64,000 nucleotides of DNA from Ascidiaceihabitans sp029251465 (GCF_042932805.1 NZ_CP170633.1:930001-994000), one strand, 5' to 3'. Shown: positions 34,556 to 43,811, counted from the first letter of the stretch. A program made the numbers and translations. The notes: generated from the sequence alone by a model not told the origin.

Positions 34556-35757
34556 GCCGCAAGCCTGAATGTGACTATGACGTGGTTGTTGCGGGCGGCG
34601 GTGCGGGTGGTGTTGGTGCCGCTTTGGGCGCGGCCCATGCAGGTGCGGATGTTCTGCTGGTCGAGAAATATGGCTTTTTGGGTGGGGCTGCGACGTCGTC
34701 CAACGTGCTGGCCTATTGCGGTTTTTTCCAACAGGGGGCAACCCCGATCAAGGCGGTTGGCGGGGTTGCGGATCTGGTTCTGGACGAATTGCGCAGCTTG
34801 GGGTTGGACTGCGATCCGTTCTGTTCGCCAACGACCTTGAACTGGATCATCCTGCTAGAGCCGGAAGCGGTGAAACTGGCGCTGGATCGCGTGTTGATCA
34901 AGGCCGGCGTGGACGTGTTGTTGCACACGCGCGTGGCCGCAGTTGCACGCACAGCAGATCGGATCCAATCGGTCACATTGGCCGGCATGGAAGGGCGCAG
35001 ACGCGTCGCGGCAGAGGCGTTTGTGGACGCCACGGGTGACGCGAACCTCGCGATGTTGGCCGGTTTGGACTGCCGTGTTGGCAATGAAAACGGGCACCTG
35101 CAAGCGATCTCGGCACCCATTCGGATTGGCGGGCGTGATCACACTGTCCCGATCGACCGCGACGCGGTGATTGCAGGGTTCGAGGTTTATAACCGGACCG
35201 GCCAATACCCGTCTGCGCGCACCGATGGGGGCATCTTTACCGAAGTTCCGCGCACCGGAGAAATGTGGTGGATGATGTTTGATCATGCGATCGCGGATCT
35301 GTCCTCAGAAAGCTTTACGCGCGCCGAACAAGCCGCACGAGGGGCTGCGCATGATTATGTCGACGTGCTGCGCGCGCATGTTCCCGGGTTCGAGCACGCG
35401 TATCTGTCATCGAGTGGCCCACAAATCGGTATCCGCGAAAGCCGTCATCCCCCCGCGCGCTACGATCTAACGGCCGAGGATCTGCGCACGGGGCGCCAAC
35501 GCAGTGACGGTGTTGCCAAAGCCGCGTGGCCAATCGAGGATCACTCGGAGCCGGGGAAACCGGTATATCATTCCGTGGGCGGGGACGGGTTTGCCGATAT
35601 CCCGCTCGATTGCCTTCGCGCAACAGGGTTGGATAACGTGTTCTACGCCGGCCGTTTGATCGGCGCTGACGACATGGCGTTCGGATCAATCCGTGTGATG
35701 GGAACCGCGTTCGCCACCGGAGAAGCCGCAGGTCGCGGCGCCTGCGACTGTTTCTAA
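34552..35757 (+). CDS. FAD-dependent oxidoreductase, 401 aa
   Basis: An N-terminal dinucleotide-binding motif VVVAGGGAGGVGAALGAAHAGADVLLVEKYGFLGGAATS, a central substrate domain, and a C-terminal FAD contact NVFYAGRLIGADDMAFGSIRVMGTAFATGEAAG. This is the FAD_oxidored family near succinate dehydrogenase-like and thiazole-type flavoproteins. The start is the ATG at 34552 that overlaps the permease stop. It probably oxidises the compound brought in by the ABC importer. The substrate is unknown. Confidence 0.82.
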   Translation: MSRKPECDYDVVVAGGGAGGVGAALGAAHAGADVLLVEKYGFLGGAATSSNVLAYCGFFQQGATPIKAVGGVADLVLDELRSLGLDCDPFCSPTTLNWIILLEPEAVKLALDRVLIKAGVDVLLHTRVAAVARTADRIQSVTLAGMEGRRRVAAEAFVDATGDANLAMLAGLDCRVGNENGHLQAISAPIRIGGRDHTVPIDRDAVIAGFEVYNRTGQYPSARTDGGIFTEVPRTGEMWWMMFDHAIADLSSESFTRAEQAARGAAHDYVDVLRAHVPGFEHAYLSSSGPQIGIRESRHPPARYDLTAEDLRTGRQRSDGVAKAAWPIEDHSEPGKPVYHSVGGDGFADIPLDCLRATGLDNVFYAGRLIGADDMAFGSIRVMGTAFATGEAAGRGACDCF

Positions 35758-35786
35758 GGGGCACTACCATTGCCCGAAGGGCGAGG

Positions 35787-35817
35787 AGCAGCACCGCGCA
35801 AACTGCACAGTGCTGCT
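35787..35817. terminator. hairpin between two convergent genes
   Basis: AGCAGCAC (35787-35794) and GTGCTGCT (35810-35817) form a perfect 8-bp stem with a 15-nt loop, in the 83-bp space between the oxidoreductase and the convergent nitroreductase. No long T-tract on either side, so it may serve both strands weakly. Confidence 0.5.
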
Positions 35818-35840
35818 AACGTCGTCGCCCGCCTGCGTGC

Positions 35841-36482
35841 CTAGTCGACCAGCGTCACGATTGTGTCGCGCGATTTGCGCACCTTTTTCATCGGCAACAG
35901 CCAGTCCGCCGCAGGGTCGCGGTACCCCAGTGGCAGCAAAACAACCGATCGCAGGCCACGCGCAGTAAGACCCAAAATCTCGTCAACTTTGCTTGGATCG
36001 AAGCCTTCCATCGGCGTGCTGTCGACTTCTTGCTCGGCCGCAGCCACCAGCGCAATTCCCAACGCAATATAGGCTTGGCGCGCCGCGTGCGCATAGTTGA
36101 CCTCGGCGTCGCGAGGCACATAGTTGCTTTTCAAATTGTCGTAATAGGCGTTCAGCATTGGCAAATCGCCACGTGCTTCGACATTCAGTTGCACAACATC
36201 ATCGATACGCTCGGCGGTGTAGGTGTCCCACGCGGCAAATACCAACAGATGAGAGCCATCGGTGATCTGGGCTTGATCGCCTGCCGCTTTGCAAATTTTT
36301 GTCTTAACGTCCTGATTTGTCACCAATATCAGCTCAAATGGCTGCGTGCCACTTGATGTCGGAGCCAGTCGAATGGCCTCGATGATAGCGTCGACTTTGT
36401 CCTGTGGGACAGGTTTTGTAGGGTCCATTTTCTTAGTTGCATAACGCCAGTTCAACTGGTCACTGAGGGTTTTGTTGGTCAT
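35841..36482 (-). CDS. NAD(P)H nitroreductase family protein (NfsB-like), 213 aa
   Basis: FMN-binding nitroreductase fold: LNWRYATKKMDPTKPV at the N-terminus with the basic RYATKK phosphate contact, IRLAPTSSGTQPFELILV, and the C-terminal LRSVVLLPLGYRDPAADWL. Normal length of NfsB/dihydropteridine reductase-like proteins. It is divergent from an HxlR-type regulator, a pairing often seen with redox-stress or quinone-responsive nitroreductases. Confidence 0.9.
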   Translation of the reverse strand: MTNKTLSDQLNWRYATKKMDPTKPVPQDKVDAIIEAIRLAPTSSGTQPFELILVTNQDVKTKICKAAGDQAQITDGSHLLVFAAWDTYTAERIDDVVQLNVEARGDLPMLNAYYDNLKSNYVPRDAEVNYAHAARQAYIALGIALVAAAEQEVDSTPMEGFDPSKVDEILGLTARGLRSVVLLPLGYRDPAADWLLPMKKVRKSRDTIVTLVD

Positions 36483-36529
36483 TTATCTGATCCCATTGTC
36501 GGCACCGGAATGGTGCGGTATACATTTGT

Positions 36530-36549
36530 TACCGACGCTATATTCGGTA
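36530..36549. promoter_or_regulatory. inverted repeat in the nitroreductase/HxlR spacer
   Basis: TACCGA (36530-36535) and TCGGTA (36544-36549) with 8 bp between, in the 95-bp divergent spacer. A likely HxlR operator acting on both genes. Confidence 0.5.
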
Positions 36550-36577
36550 CCAAAATCCTTCGCAAGGAGGCACAATT

Positions 36578-36967
36578 TTGACCCTCGGTTACAAAAAGGG
36601 AACCGCCATGCTGGACGCCGAACAATGCCCCGATTGCAAACGCATCAATGGTGTCCTGTCGCGGGTCGGGGACCGCTGGAGCGTTCTGGTGGTCATCTCG
36701 CTGTCGCAATACGGCACGCTGCGGTTCAATGAACTGAAGCGGAATTTGGGAATTTCGCAACGCATGCTGAGCCTTACGTTAAAAGAGTTGGAACGTGATG
36801 GTCTGGTCAATCGCACCTATCACCCGACGATCCCGCCCAAGGTCGAATACAATCTGACGCCGCTCGGCGAATCCTTTCGCGCGCCTGTCGCTGCTTTGGG
36901 GTATTGGGCGCTTGAGAACCTTTCAGCCATTGATGCCGCCCGTGAAGCGTATGATGCTTCAGCCTAA
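36578..36967 (+). CDS. HxlR-family transcriptional regulator, 129 aa
   Basis: Winged helix with GVLSRVGDRWSVLVVISLSQYGTLRFNELKRNLGISQRMLSLTLKELERDGLVNRTYHPTIPPKVEYNLTPLG, diagnostic of HxlR. The cysteines of EQCPDCK are candidates for redox or electrophile sensing. AAGGAGG lies 7 bp before a TTG at 36578, which I take as the start; an ATG at 36608 with AAGGG upstream would give 119 aa. It probably controls the divergent nitroreductase. Confidence 0.9.
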   Translation: MTLGYKKGTAMLDAEQCPDCKRINGVLSRVGDRWSVLVVISLSQYGTLRFNELKRNLGISQRMLSLTLKELERDGLVNRTYHPTIPPKVEYNLTPLGESFRAPVAALGYWALENLSAIDAAREAYDASA

Positions 36968-36971
36968 CTCG

Positions 36972-37856
36972 CTAAATGCGGCCAAGCCGCCAATCTGCAA
37001 ACAGGTTGGATCGTTCCGAAAACGCGTCTGTGTCGTATCCGGCGAACAACCCGTCTTGGGTGACTAGAACAGTGCGCCAGCCACGTGCAGCAGCCCCCAA
37101 AATATCGGTGTGCAGCGTGTCACCGCACATGGCTATGCGCTGCGGCGGGACCCCGGCTAGTGACGTCTCGATCAGATCATAGACCTCTGGAAAAGGTTTG
37201 CCGAAAAACCGCACGTGGTCGGGAAATTCGTCTGCGATAAGGTGGCCGTAGTGGCCGGGTTCTATCGAAAACCCGTTGTCGCGTGGCGCTGCCAAATCGG
37301 CGTTCCCGATCAAGAGGGGACGGGGGCGTTGTCGCATCGCTGCCACCAGCAGGTCTTGTCGTTTCTCGGTCCACTCGGCGGTCGATAAGAATAGGAACTG
37401 GTCTACAGCAGTATAGATTTTCGCGCAGTCTTCTAGTCGATCAGCAGAGGGCGGAAGGTCAGTCAAAGTATCTGATGTTGCCGCAGCAACCCCCCAATGC
37501 CCGTCGGCCAAATGAAGCAAGGCTGCCTCGCGACTGGTGATGATTTCGTCATCAGCGACGCTGAGACCCAAACGCTTGAATTTGTCGATTGCGCCGGCAC
37601 GATCGTAGCTGGCGGCGTTGGTCAAAATCCGAATGGAACAGCCACGTTCACGCAGTTGATCGAGGCGACGGTCGGCACCAGGTATCATCGTTTCGCCGAC
37701 ATTCAGCACGCCAAAAGCGTCAAAAACAAAGGCGTCAATGTCGTCGGTAATATCCAGCAATGATGAAATGTCAGCCGTCTTTGGTTGGTCGATAACCTTG
37801 GGAAGCCTGTCAGCCACTTCTTCGTAGCGGTCAAAAATCGATTGCGTTGTTTGCAT
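36972..37856 (-). CDS. class IIA HAD-superfamily hydrolase (TIGR01459-like), 294 aa
   Basis: Motif I is AFVFDAFGVLNVGETMIPGA; the second acidic residue of DxD is Phe, as the aromatic DxWG form is in this subfamily. Motif II is ILTNAAS, the NagD-type cap follows, and the C-terminal part has FFGKPFPEVYDLI and AMCGDTLHTDILGAAARGWRTVLV. Class IIA members are phosphoglycolate, glycerol-phosphate or nucleotide phosphatases. It is divergent from a DeoR regulator and Ugp-type importer, so a sugar- or glycerol-phosphate phosphatase role is reasonable. The frame extends to 37982 but the ATG at 37856 fits the family. Confidence 0.82.
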   Translation of the reverse strand: MQTTQSIFDRYEEVADRLPKVIDQPKTADISSLLDITDDIDAFVFDAFGVLNVGETMIPGADRRLDQLRERGCSIRILTNAASYDRAGAIDKFKRLGLSVADDEIITSREAALLHLADGHWGVAAATSDTLTDLPPSADRLEDCAKIYTAVDQFLFLSTAEWTEKRQDLLVAAMRQRPRPLLIGNADLAAPRDNGFSIEPGHYGHLIADEFPDHVRFFGKPFPEVYDLIETSLAGVPPQRIAMCGDTLHTDILGAAARGWRTVLVTQDGLFAGYDTDAFSERSNLFADWRLGRI

Positions 37857-38002
37857 GCTGCCCCGGTCAGGATGGGTGACGGATTGGATTGGGTGTAACA
37901 GTACGGATAAATGCCAAGAGGAAAAGGGAAAACAACAAAACGATGCGATTCTGAGGCATTTTGTATGGATTTTCGTGAACACATTATGATTTAAGTTATA
38001 AA

Positions 38003-38018
38003 TATCAACTAGTTGATA
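38003..38018. promoter_or_regulatory. 16-bp perfect palindrome, candidate DeoR operator
   Basis: TATCAACTAGTTGATA is fully self-complementary. It lies in the 246-bp divergent spacer between the HAD gene and the DeoR-type gene, 85 bp before the latter, in an AT-rich stretch that should hold both promoters. Confidence 0.6.
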
Positions 38019-38034
38019 AGTGTATCTTGAGATG

Positions 38035-38050
38035 CAACATTAAAATGTTG
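38035..38050. promoter_or_regulatory. second dyad in the HAD/DeoR spacer
   Basis: CAACAT (38035-38040) and ATGTTG (38045-38050) with a TAAA loop, 17 bp past the 16-bp palindrome. The shared CAAC/GTTG half-sites suggest two related operator copies. Confidence 0.4.
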
Positions 38051-38102
38051 TTTTGTTGCTTTTGAACGCCTAACGTGACCTCACCAAGTGTGTGGGGTTT
38101 GG

Positions 38103-38882
38103 ATGTCATCTAAAAAAGCGAAGCGACGCGAGGCGATTACGACCCTTGTTCTAGAGCAGGGTGCCGTCACCGTTGGATCGCTGGCTGAACGTTTTGACGT
38201 CACGATGCAGACGATCAGGCGCGATGTAGACAAGCTGTGCGAGGGTGACATGTTGCACCGTGTGCACGGCCGCATCGAGCTAAGCCAAGAATTCCTGAAT
38301 ACGCCTTTTGATCAACGCGCCGGCACCAACCTGCTGGGCAAGCGCGCCATCGGTGAGGCCGCCGCCAGCCTGATCCCCGATGGTGCGACGCTGTTTATTT
38401 CGATTGGATCGACCCCACTAAGTGTCGCGCAGGCCTTGCGGCGTCGTAAGGGTCTGACCGTGATCACCAATAACCTCAGTGCGGCGATGGCACTTAGCGA
38501 AGAAGTGTCAAACCGGATCATGCTGCCGGGCGGCGAATTGCGTTTGCCGGATCGCGATATTCTTGGGAACGAAGTTTTGGATTTCTTCGGGCGGTTTCGC
38601 GCAGAATTCGCGGTTTTCGGCACCGCAGGCATCGCAGCTGACGGCGGGCTGTTGGAATTTCACACAACCGAAGTCCGGGCGACACAAAAGATTTGCGAAA
38701 ACGCGCAACAATCGTTGTTGGTGGTGGACGGGTCCAAATTCGGACGCACGGCGCCGGCGCTGGGCGACAACATCACCAGCATCGATACGGTCATTATCGA
38801 CCGCCACCCGGCTGCGGAATTTGCGCCGCTATTGGGTAAAATCAGCGACAGGCTTGTGATAGCCGAAGGAGAAGGCGCATGA
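38103..38882 (+). CDS. DeoR/GlpR-family transcriptional regulator, 259 aa
   Basis: The N-terminal helix-turn-helix AVTVGSLAERFDVTMQTIRRDVDKLCEGDMLHRVHG is the DeoR signature; the C-terminal sugar-phosphate sensor domain has ISIGSTPLSVAQAL, VITNNLSAA, and SLLVVDGSKFGRTAPA. DeoR proteins answer to phosphorylated sugars or glycerol-3-phosphate. Its stop overlaps the start of the importer ATPase (ATGA), so it is co-transcribed with the genes it likely represses. Two dyads lie upstream. Confidence 0.92.
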   Translation: MSSKKAKRREAITTLVLEQGAVTVGSLAERFDVTMQTIRRDVDKLCEGDMLHRVHGRIELSQEFLNTPFDQRAGTNLLGKRAIGEAAASLIPDGATLFISIGSTPLSVAQALRRRKGLTVITNNLSAAMALSEEVSNRIMLPGGELRLPDRDILGNEVLDFFGRFRAEFAVFGTAGIAADGGLLEFHTTEVRATQKICENAQQSLLVVDGSKFGRTAPALGDNITSIDTVIIDRHPAAEFAPLLGKISDRLVIAEGEGA

Positions 38883-39904
38883 CGGCTGCCCCGTTTGTGG
38901 TGATCAAAGACGTGGCCAAGCGCTGGAATGGCCAGTTGGGCGTCGAAGGTATTTCGTTGGATATTCCCGAAGGCAGCTTTACCGCGCTGCTGGGGCCGTC
39001 GGGGTGCGGCAAATCCACGACGCTTCGTTTGCTTGCCGGGCTCGAGCATCCCGATGAGGGGGCCATTTTCATTGACGGCAAGGACGTGACGACCAGTGCG
39101 GCGTCAGATCGAAACCTGTCCATGGTGTTCCAATCCTACGCGTTGTTCCCGCATTTGTCGGTCGCCGAGAACGTCGTGTTCGGCCTGAAGGTGCGGCGGG
39201 TGCCAAAAGCCGAGCGTCAACAAAAGCTGCACAGGGCTTTGGAAATTACCGGATTGCTTGGCTATGAAAACCGTAAACTGGGCGAATTGTCGGGTGGGCA
39301 ACGCCAACGGGTGGCGCTTGCGCGGGCGATTGTTGCAGGGCAGCGGTTGTGTTTGATGGATGAACCTTTGTCGAACCTCGACGCCAAGCTGCGTAACTCT
39401 GTGCGCAAAGACATCAAAAAACTGCAGCGCGATCTGGGCATCACCGTGGTTTACGTGACCCACGACCAGACCGAGGCCATGAGCATGGCCGACACAGTTG
39501 TCTTGATGAAAGATGGTCATATCCAACAGGTTGGCCCGCCGCAGGACCTGTACAACAAGCCCAATAATACCTTTGTCGCAGAGTTCGTGGGCGCACCGCC
39601 AATGGCGCTGATCGAGGCCGCCGGTCTGAACGGGTACGAGATAGGTCAGACATTGGGCATTCGGGCCGAGAACATCGAAATCGTGGCCAAAGGCAAAGGC
39701 CGGATGACCTGCACCGTGAGCGAAAGCGAATTTCTAGGCTCCGAGACATTGATCGGGCTGGAGCATGATCGTGCGACAGGGCTGAGCGTCCTTAAACCCG
39801 GCATGGCGATGATGCCCGAAGGTCAAATCGTCGACATCGATTTTCACAACGACAGCCTGCACGTCTTTGACGGTGCCGGGCATAGAATGACGGCGCAGGG
39901 GTAA
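38879..39904 (+). CDS. ABC transporter ATP-binding protein, UgpC/MsmK type, 341 aa
   Basis: Walker A GPSGCGKSTTLRLLAGLE (about residues 42-59), VFQSYALFPHLSVAENVVFGLKVR, signature LSGGQRQRVALARAI, Walker B LCLMDEPLSNLD and the TOBE-like C-terminal domain of CUT1 sugar/glycerol-phosphate importers. It energises the two permeases that follow the binding protein. Translation is coupled to the DeoR gene. Confidence 0.9.
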   Translation: MTAAPFVVIKDVAKRWNGQLGVEGISLDIPEGSFTALLGPSGCGKSTTLRLLAGLEHPDEGAIFIDGKDVTTSAASDRNLSMVFQSYALFPHLSVAENVVFGLKVRRVPKAERQQKLHRALEITGLLGYENRKLGELSGGQRQRVALARAIVAGQRLCLMDEPLSNLDAKLRNSVRKDIKKLQRDLGITVVYVTHDQTEAMSMADTVVLMKDGHIQQVGPPQDLYNKPNNTFVAEFVGAPPMALIEAAGLNGYEIGQTLGIRAENIEIVAKGKGRMTCTVSESEFLGSETLIGLEHDRATGLSVLKPGMAMMPEGQIVDIDFHNDSLHVFDGAGHRMTAQG

Positions 39905-39949
39905 CGTTTGCGACGGCTAAAAGACCGATAAAATCCTAGGGAGGAAACC

Positions 39950-41218
39950 ATGAAACTATTTTCAACAACCGCGCTTGGACTTGCGACTGCAATGGCAGCA
40001 GGCCTTGTCACAACGGCAAGTGCTGAAACCGAGCTTACGATGTATTACCCGATTGCTGTCGGGGGGTCTTTGACCGAAGTCGTTGACGGCATCGTCGCCG
40101 ATTTTGAAACCGCCAACCCTGACATCAACGTCACCGCGATCTATTCGGGCAACTATGACGACACTCGCGTGCGGGCCTTGTCCGCGCTTGCGTCGGGCGA
40201 AGCTGCGCAGTTGGCGGTCATGTTTTCGATCGACGCCTATGACCTGATCGAACAGGAATTGATCGTTCCGTTCGAAGACGTTGCGACAACGGACGCTGAC
40301 AAGGAATGGCTAAACAGCTTTTACCCGGCCTTGATGGCAAACGGTAAAATCGAAGGTCAAACCTGGGGCATCCCGTTCCAACGCTCAACAATCGTGGCCT
40401 ACTACAACAAGGATTTGTTCCGCGCCGCGGGTCTGGATCCAGAGGCACCGCCAACCACGTGGGACGAAATGATTTCGATGGGCAAGGCCCTGACCAAGGA
40501 CGACACCCACGGTCTGATGATCCCGTCCACCGGTTATCCGTATTGGATGTTCCAAGCGCTCGCGATCCAGAACGGCAAAGAGGTCATGTCTGGCGACGGT
40601 CTGACCACATATTTTGACGACCCAACCGTTGTTGAAACGCTGGAATTCTGGAAATCACTGTCCGCCGAGCATGGCATTATGCCCACAGGTACGGTCGAAT
40701 GGGGCACCTTGCGCCAAGCCTTTCTAGAGGGTCAAACCGCGATGATGTGGCATTCTACAGGCAATCTGACGGCCGTGAAAAAGGGCGCAAGCTTTGATTT
40801 CGGTGTCGCAGAACTGCCGGGCAATGCGCGCCTTGGTTCACCCACAGGTGGCGGTAACTTCTATCTGTTCAAAGACACAACAGACGAGGAAAAAGCCGCC
40901 GCACTAAAGTTGATGCAGTTTATGACGTCACCAGAACAAGCGGCGGCATGGTCCATCGCGACTGGCTACATGGGCGTGTCCCCGGCAGCGTATGAAACGG
41001 AGGCGTTGAAAGCTTACACCGCTGAATTTCCGCCAGCGTTGGTTGCGCGCAACCAGTTGGAAAACGCCGTTGCCGAGTTTTCGACGTTTGAAACAGCGCG
41101 TGTGCGTGATGGTCTGAACAGTGCGATCCAATCCGCGCTGACCGGGGCAAAAGAGCCTGCCGACGCCCTTGGTGAAGCCCAGGCCGCCGCGGTGCGCCTG
41201 TTGTCTGACTACCAATAA
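39950..41218 (+). CDS. extracellular solute-binding protein, UgpB-like, 422 aa
   Basis: GGGAGGAAACC before the ATG. Signal peptide FSTTALGLATAMAAGLVTTASA. The mature protein begins ETELTMYYPIAVGGSLTEVVDGIVADFETANPDINV, and TWGIPFQRSTIVAYYNKDLFRAAGLDPEAPPTTWDE is typical of CUT1/UgpB proteins. It has the glycerol-phosphate-type partners downstream. sn-Glycerol-3-phosphate or a glycerophosphodiester is the best guess. Confidence 0.88.
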   Translation: MKLFSTTALGLATAMAAGLVTTASAETELTMYYPIAVGGSLTEVVDGIVADFETANPDINVTAIYSGNYDDTRVRALSALASGEAAQLAVMFSIDAYDLIEQELIVPFEDVATTDADKEWLNSFYPALMANGKIEGQTWGIPFQRSTIVAYYNKDLFRAAGLDPEAPPTTWDEMISMGKALTKDDTHGLMIPSTGYPYWMFQALAIQNGKEVMSGDGLTTYFDDPTVVETLEFWKSLSAEHGIMPTGTVEWGTLRQAFLEGQTAMMWHSTGNLTAVKKGASFDFGVAELPGNARLGSPTGGGNFYLFKDTTDEEKAAALKLMQFMTSPEQAAAWSIATGYMGVSPAAYETEALKAYTAEFPPALVARNQLENAVAEFSTFETARVRDGLNSAIQSALTGAKEPADALGEAQAAAVRLLSDYQ

Positions 41219-41291
41219 CCACGGACAATAACCACGGATGGGCCGGTGCGTGATCGTACCGGCCTGACTCTTCTCAACCGGAGACGCCGCC

Positions 41292-42185
41292 ATGTCAGCC
41301 CATGCCAATCTAGAACGCCGCAGGCAGGCCATCTATGGCTGGCTGTTGTTGTCGCCGGCACTGGTGTTGCTGTCGGTGTTTGCCTTTTACCCGACAATGG
41401 CGACGCTTTGGTCCAGCGTGTTTTCACGTGGCACCCGTCGCAAGCCTGTCGAATTTGTCGGCAGCGAAAACTACACCGACCTGTTTGTGGATCCGACATT
41501 CTGGCTCGTGGTCAAAAACAACCTTTTGTACGCGGGCGTGACCATCCCTGTGTCCATTGGCATCGCTCTTGCAATGGCGCTTTGGGCGAACTCTAAAATT
41601 TCGGCGCGTGGCTTTGTGCGCACCGCCTATTTCACACCGACCGTGCTGCCGATGATTGCTGCCGCCAATTTGTGGCTGTTCTTTTACACCCCCGGTTTAG
41701 GTGTGCTGGATCAAATCGGGTCCGTCTTTGGCCTGCCGTCGGTGAACTGGCTGGGACAGCCTGAAACCGCACTCTGGGCGATTATCATCGTGACGATCTG
41801 GAAAGAGGCGGGGTTCTTTATGATCTTCTATCTCGCGGCTTTGCAAACCATCCCCGAGGATCTGAAAGAGGCCGCAGATATCGAGGGGGCCAGCCGCTGG
41901 ACTTACACCCGCCGGATTGTGCTGCCGTTGTTGATGCCGACCACTGTGTTCATCGCGGTGAATGCGTTGATCAATTCGGTCAAGCTGATTGATCACCTGT
42001 TTATCCTGACCAAGGGGGGGCCGTCGGATGCCTCGAAACTCTTGCTGTATTACATCTGGGAAATGGCCTTTGCGTTCTTTGACGCGCCACAAGCCGCAGC
42101 GATGACGATCCTTGTGATCGCTGTGCTCGCAATCGTGGCGGCCGTGCAGTTCCTTTATCTTGACAAAAGGACGCATCACCAATGA
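41292..42185 (+). CDS. ABC transporter permease, UgpA/MalF type, 297 aa
   Basis: Six transmembrane helices; YGWLLLSPALVLLSVFAFYPTMATLWSS at the N-terminus and the EAA loop IPEDLKEAADIEGASRWTYTRRIVLPLLMPT. Overlaps the next permease by 4 bp (ATGA). Confidence 0.92.
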   Translation: MSAHANLERRRQAIYGWLLLSPALVLLSVFAFYPTMATLWSSVFSRGTRRKPVEFVGSENYTDLFVDPTFWLVVKNNLLYAGVTIPVSIGIALAMALWANSKISARGFVRTAYFTPTVLPMIAAANLWLFFYTPGLGVLDQIGSVFGLPSVNWLGQPETALWAIIIVTIWKEAGFFMIFYLAALQTIPEDLKEAADIEGASRWTYTRRIVLPLLMPTTVFIAVNALINSVKLIDHLFILTKGGPSDASKLLLYYIWEMAFAFFDAPQAAAMTILVIAVLAIVAAVQFLYLDKRTHHQ

Positions 42186-42991
42186 AACGCCTCAGCACTT
42201 TCATGGACAGCTTCGGCGCGATCCTTTTGGCAATCATCTGGATCGCGCCACTGTTGTTTGCATTCTGGGCCGCCACCCATTCGACGTCTGATGCGGTGAA
42301 CTTGAAACTGTTTTCGCCTTGGACGTTGGATAATTTCCGTGTGGCGTGGAACGGCGCGCCTTGGTTAAAATACTTTATCAACACCTTTAGCTTGGTGACT
42401 GTTATCCTGATCGGTCAGTTCATTCTGACAACTTTGGCCGGGTTTGCCTTTGCGCAACTGAACTTTCGCGGCAAGGATTTCGTGTTTATTCTGGTGTTGA
42501 TGCAGCTGTTTATTCTGCCCGAAGTTCTGATCGTCGAGAACTACGCGATGGTGTCACGTTTGGGTCTGTTCGACACGATCCTGGGCGTCGGCATGCCCTA
42601 CATGGCCAGCGCGTTCGGTATTTTCTTGATGCGCCAAGCGTTCAAAGGTGTCCCGATCGAGCTGCACGAGGCCGCGCGGATTGAGGGCTGTGGTTTGTTG
42701 GGCATTTTGTGGCGCGTCTATGTGCCGTTGGCCAAACCGACCTATTTGGCCTATGCTTTGGTTTCGGTCTCGACCCATTGGAACAATTTTCTGTGGCCGT
42801 TGATCGTGACCAATTCGCCGGAAACGCGGCCACTGACGGTTGGGCTTTCGATTTTTGGTGCCCCGGAAAACGGCGTCGACATCAGCGTCATTTCCGCCGC
42901 AACTTTGATGTCAGTCGCACCGCTGCTTATCGCGTTCCTGATTTTCCAACGACAATTCGTCCAAGCCTTTCTGCGCGCAGGGATCAAATGA
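42182..42991 (+). CDS. ABC transporter permease, UgpE/MalG type, 269 aa
   Basis: Six helices, and the EAA loop VPIELHEAARIEGCGLLGILWRVYVPLAKPT. FLMRQAFKGVPIELHEAA is typical of the MalG side. It overlaps the phosphoesterase gene by 4 bp, which couples uptake to hydrolysis. Confidence 0.92.
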   Translation: MKRLSTFMDSFGAILLAIIWIAPLLFAFWAATHSTSDAVNLKLFSPWTLDNFRVAWNGAPWLKYFINTFSLVTVILIGQFILTTLAGFAFAQLNFRGKDFVFILVLMQLFILPEVLIVENYAMVSRLGLFDTILGVGMPYMASAFGIFLMRQAFKGVPIELHEAARIEGCGLLGILWRVYVPLAKPTYLAYALVSVSTHWNNFLWPLIVTNSPETRPLTVGLSIFGAPENGVDISVISAATLMSVAPLLIAFLIFQRQFVQAFLRAGIK

Positions 42992-43779
42992 CCGCAATTT
43001 TGCAAATCACCGATACTCACATCGTGCCCGAAGGGGCGCTGGTTTCAGGTCGGCTGGATACGTTTGCTGCCCTGACACGTCTGATCGAACGGATCACGTC
43101 AATCCAACACCAGATTGATGCGATCGACGCGATTTTGATCAGCGGAGACCTGAGCGATAATGGTTCGCCCGAAAGCTATGACAGGGTCAAATCGCTGCTC
43201 GAACCACTTGGTCTGCCGCTGCTGGTGATCCCGGGCAATCACGATGCTCGTGCACCGATGCGCGCCACCTTTGGCGATCAGTTCGCTGCGGATGGCCCCT
43301 TGGATTGGGCCCAGAAAATCGGGGATCTGACGGTGATCGGCCTTGATACGCTGGTCGAAGGGGCGCGCGAAGGCACGTTGGTACCGTCGTCTTTGGCGTT
43401 TCTAAAGACCCAACTGAAAAATGCAAAAGACGCGCCGGTTCTGTTGGCCATGCACCACCCGCCGTTCCAGACAGGGGTCAAATTCTTGGATGATATCGGC
43501 CTGACCAATCGCGACGTCTTTTGCGAGTTGCTGGCGGATCATGCCGGTCCGTTGCGGATCATTTGCGGGCACATCCATTCCATGACGGTTGCGGATGTGG
43601 GCGGGCATGTCGCGATTTCGGCCCCGTCGCCTTGCAGCACATTCGCGTATGATCGTCGCGCCGATGCGCCTGTGGGGTTCATGTCGCTCGAAGACGGTTG
43701 CCTCTTGCATAAATGGGAGGCAGGGTTCCATTCAATTCGAATTGGCCCAAACGCAGGGCCCGGTCCGTTCCCGTTTTGA
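42988..43779 (+). CDS. calcineurin-like metallophosphoesterase (CpdA/GpdQ class), 263 aa
   Basis: All metal-binding motifs are present in order: ILQITDTHI (D-x-H), ISGDLSDNG (GD), IPGNHDARA (GNHD), LAMHHPPF and ICGHIHSM (GHxH). This is the class III cyclic-nucleotide/glycerophosphodiester phosphodiesterase layout. The ATG overlaps the UgpE-type stop. With a Ugp importer, hydrolysis of imported glycerophosphodiesters is more likely than cAMP turnover, but the sequence alone does not decide. Confidence 0.88.
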   Translation: MTAILQITDTHIVPEGALVSGRLDTFAALTRLIERITSIQHQIDAIDAILISGDLSDNGSPESYDRVKSLLEPLGLPLLVIPGNHDARAPMRATFGDQFAADGPLDWAQKIGDLTVIGLDTLVEGAREGTLVPSSLAFLKTQLKNAKDAPVLLAMHHPPFQTGVKFLDDIGLTNRDVFCELLADHAGPLRIICGHIHSMTVADVGGHVAISAPSPCSTFAYDRRADAPVGFMSLEDGCLLHKWEAGFHSIRIGPNAGPGPFPF

Positions 43780-43811
43780 TGCGACCGCAGTGCTGACAGA
43801 AAGTTTCCTTT

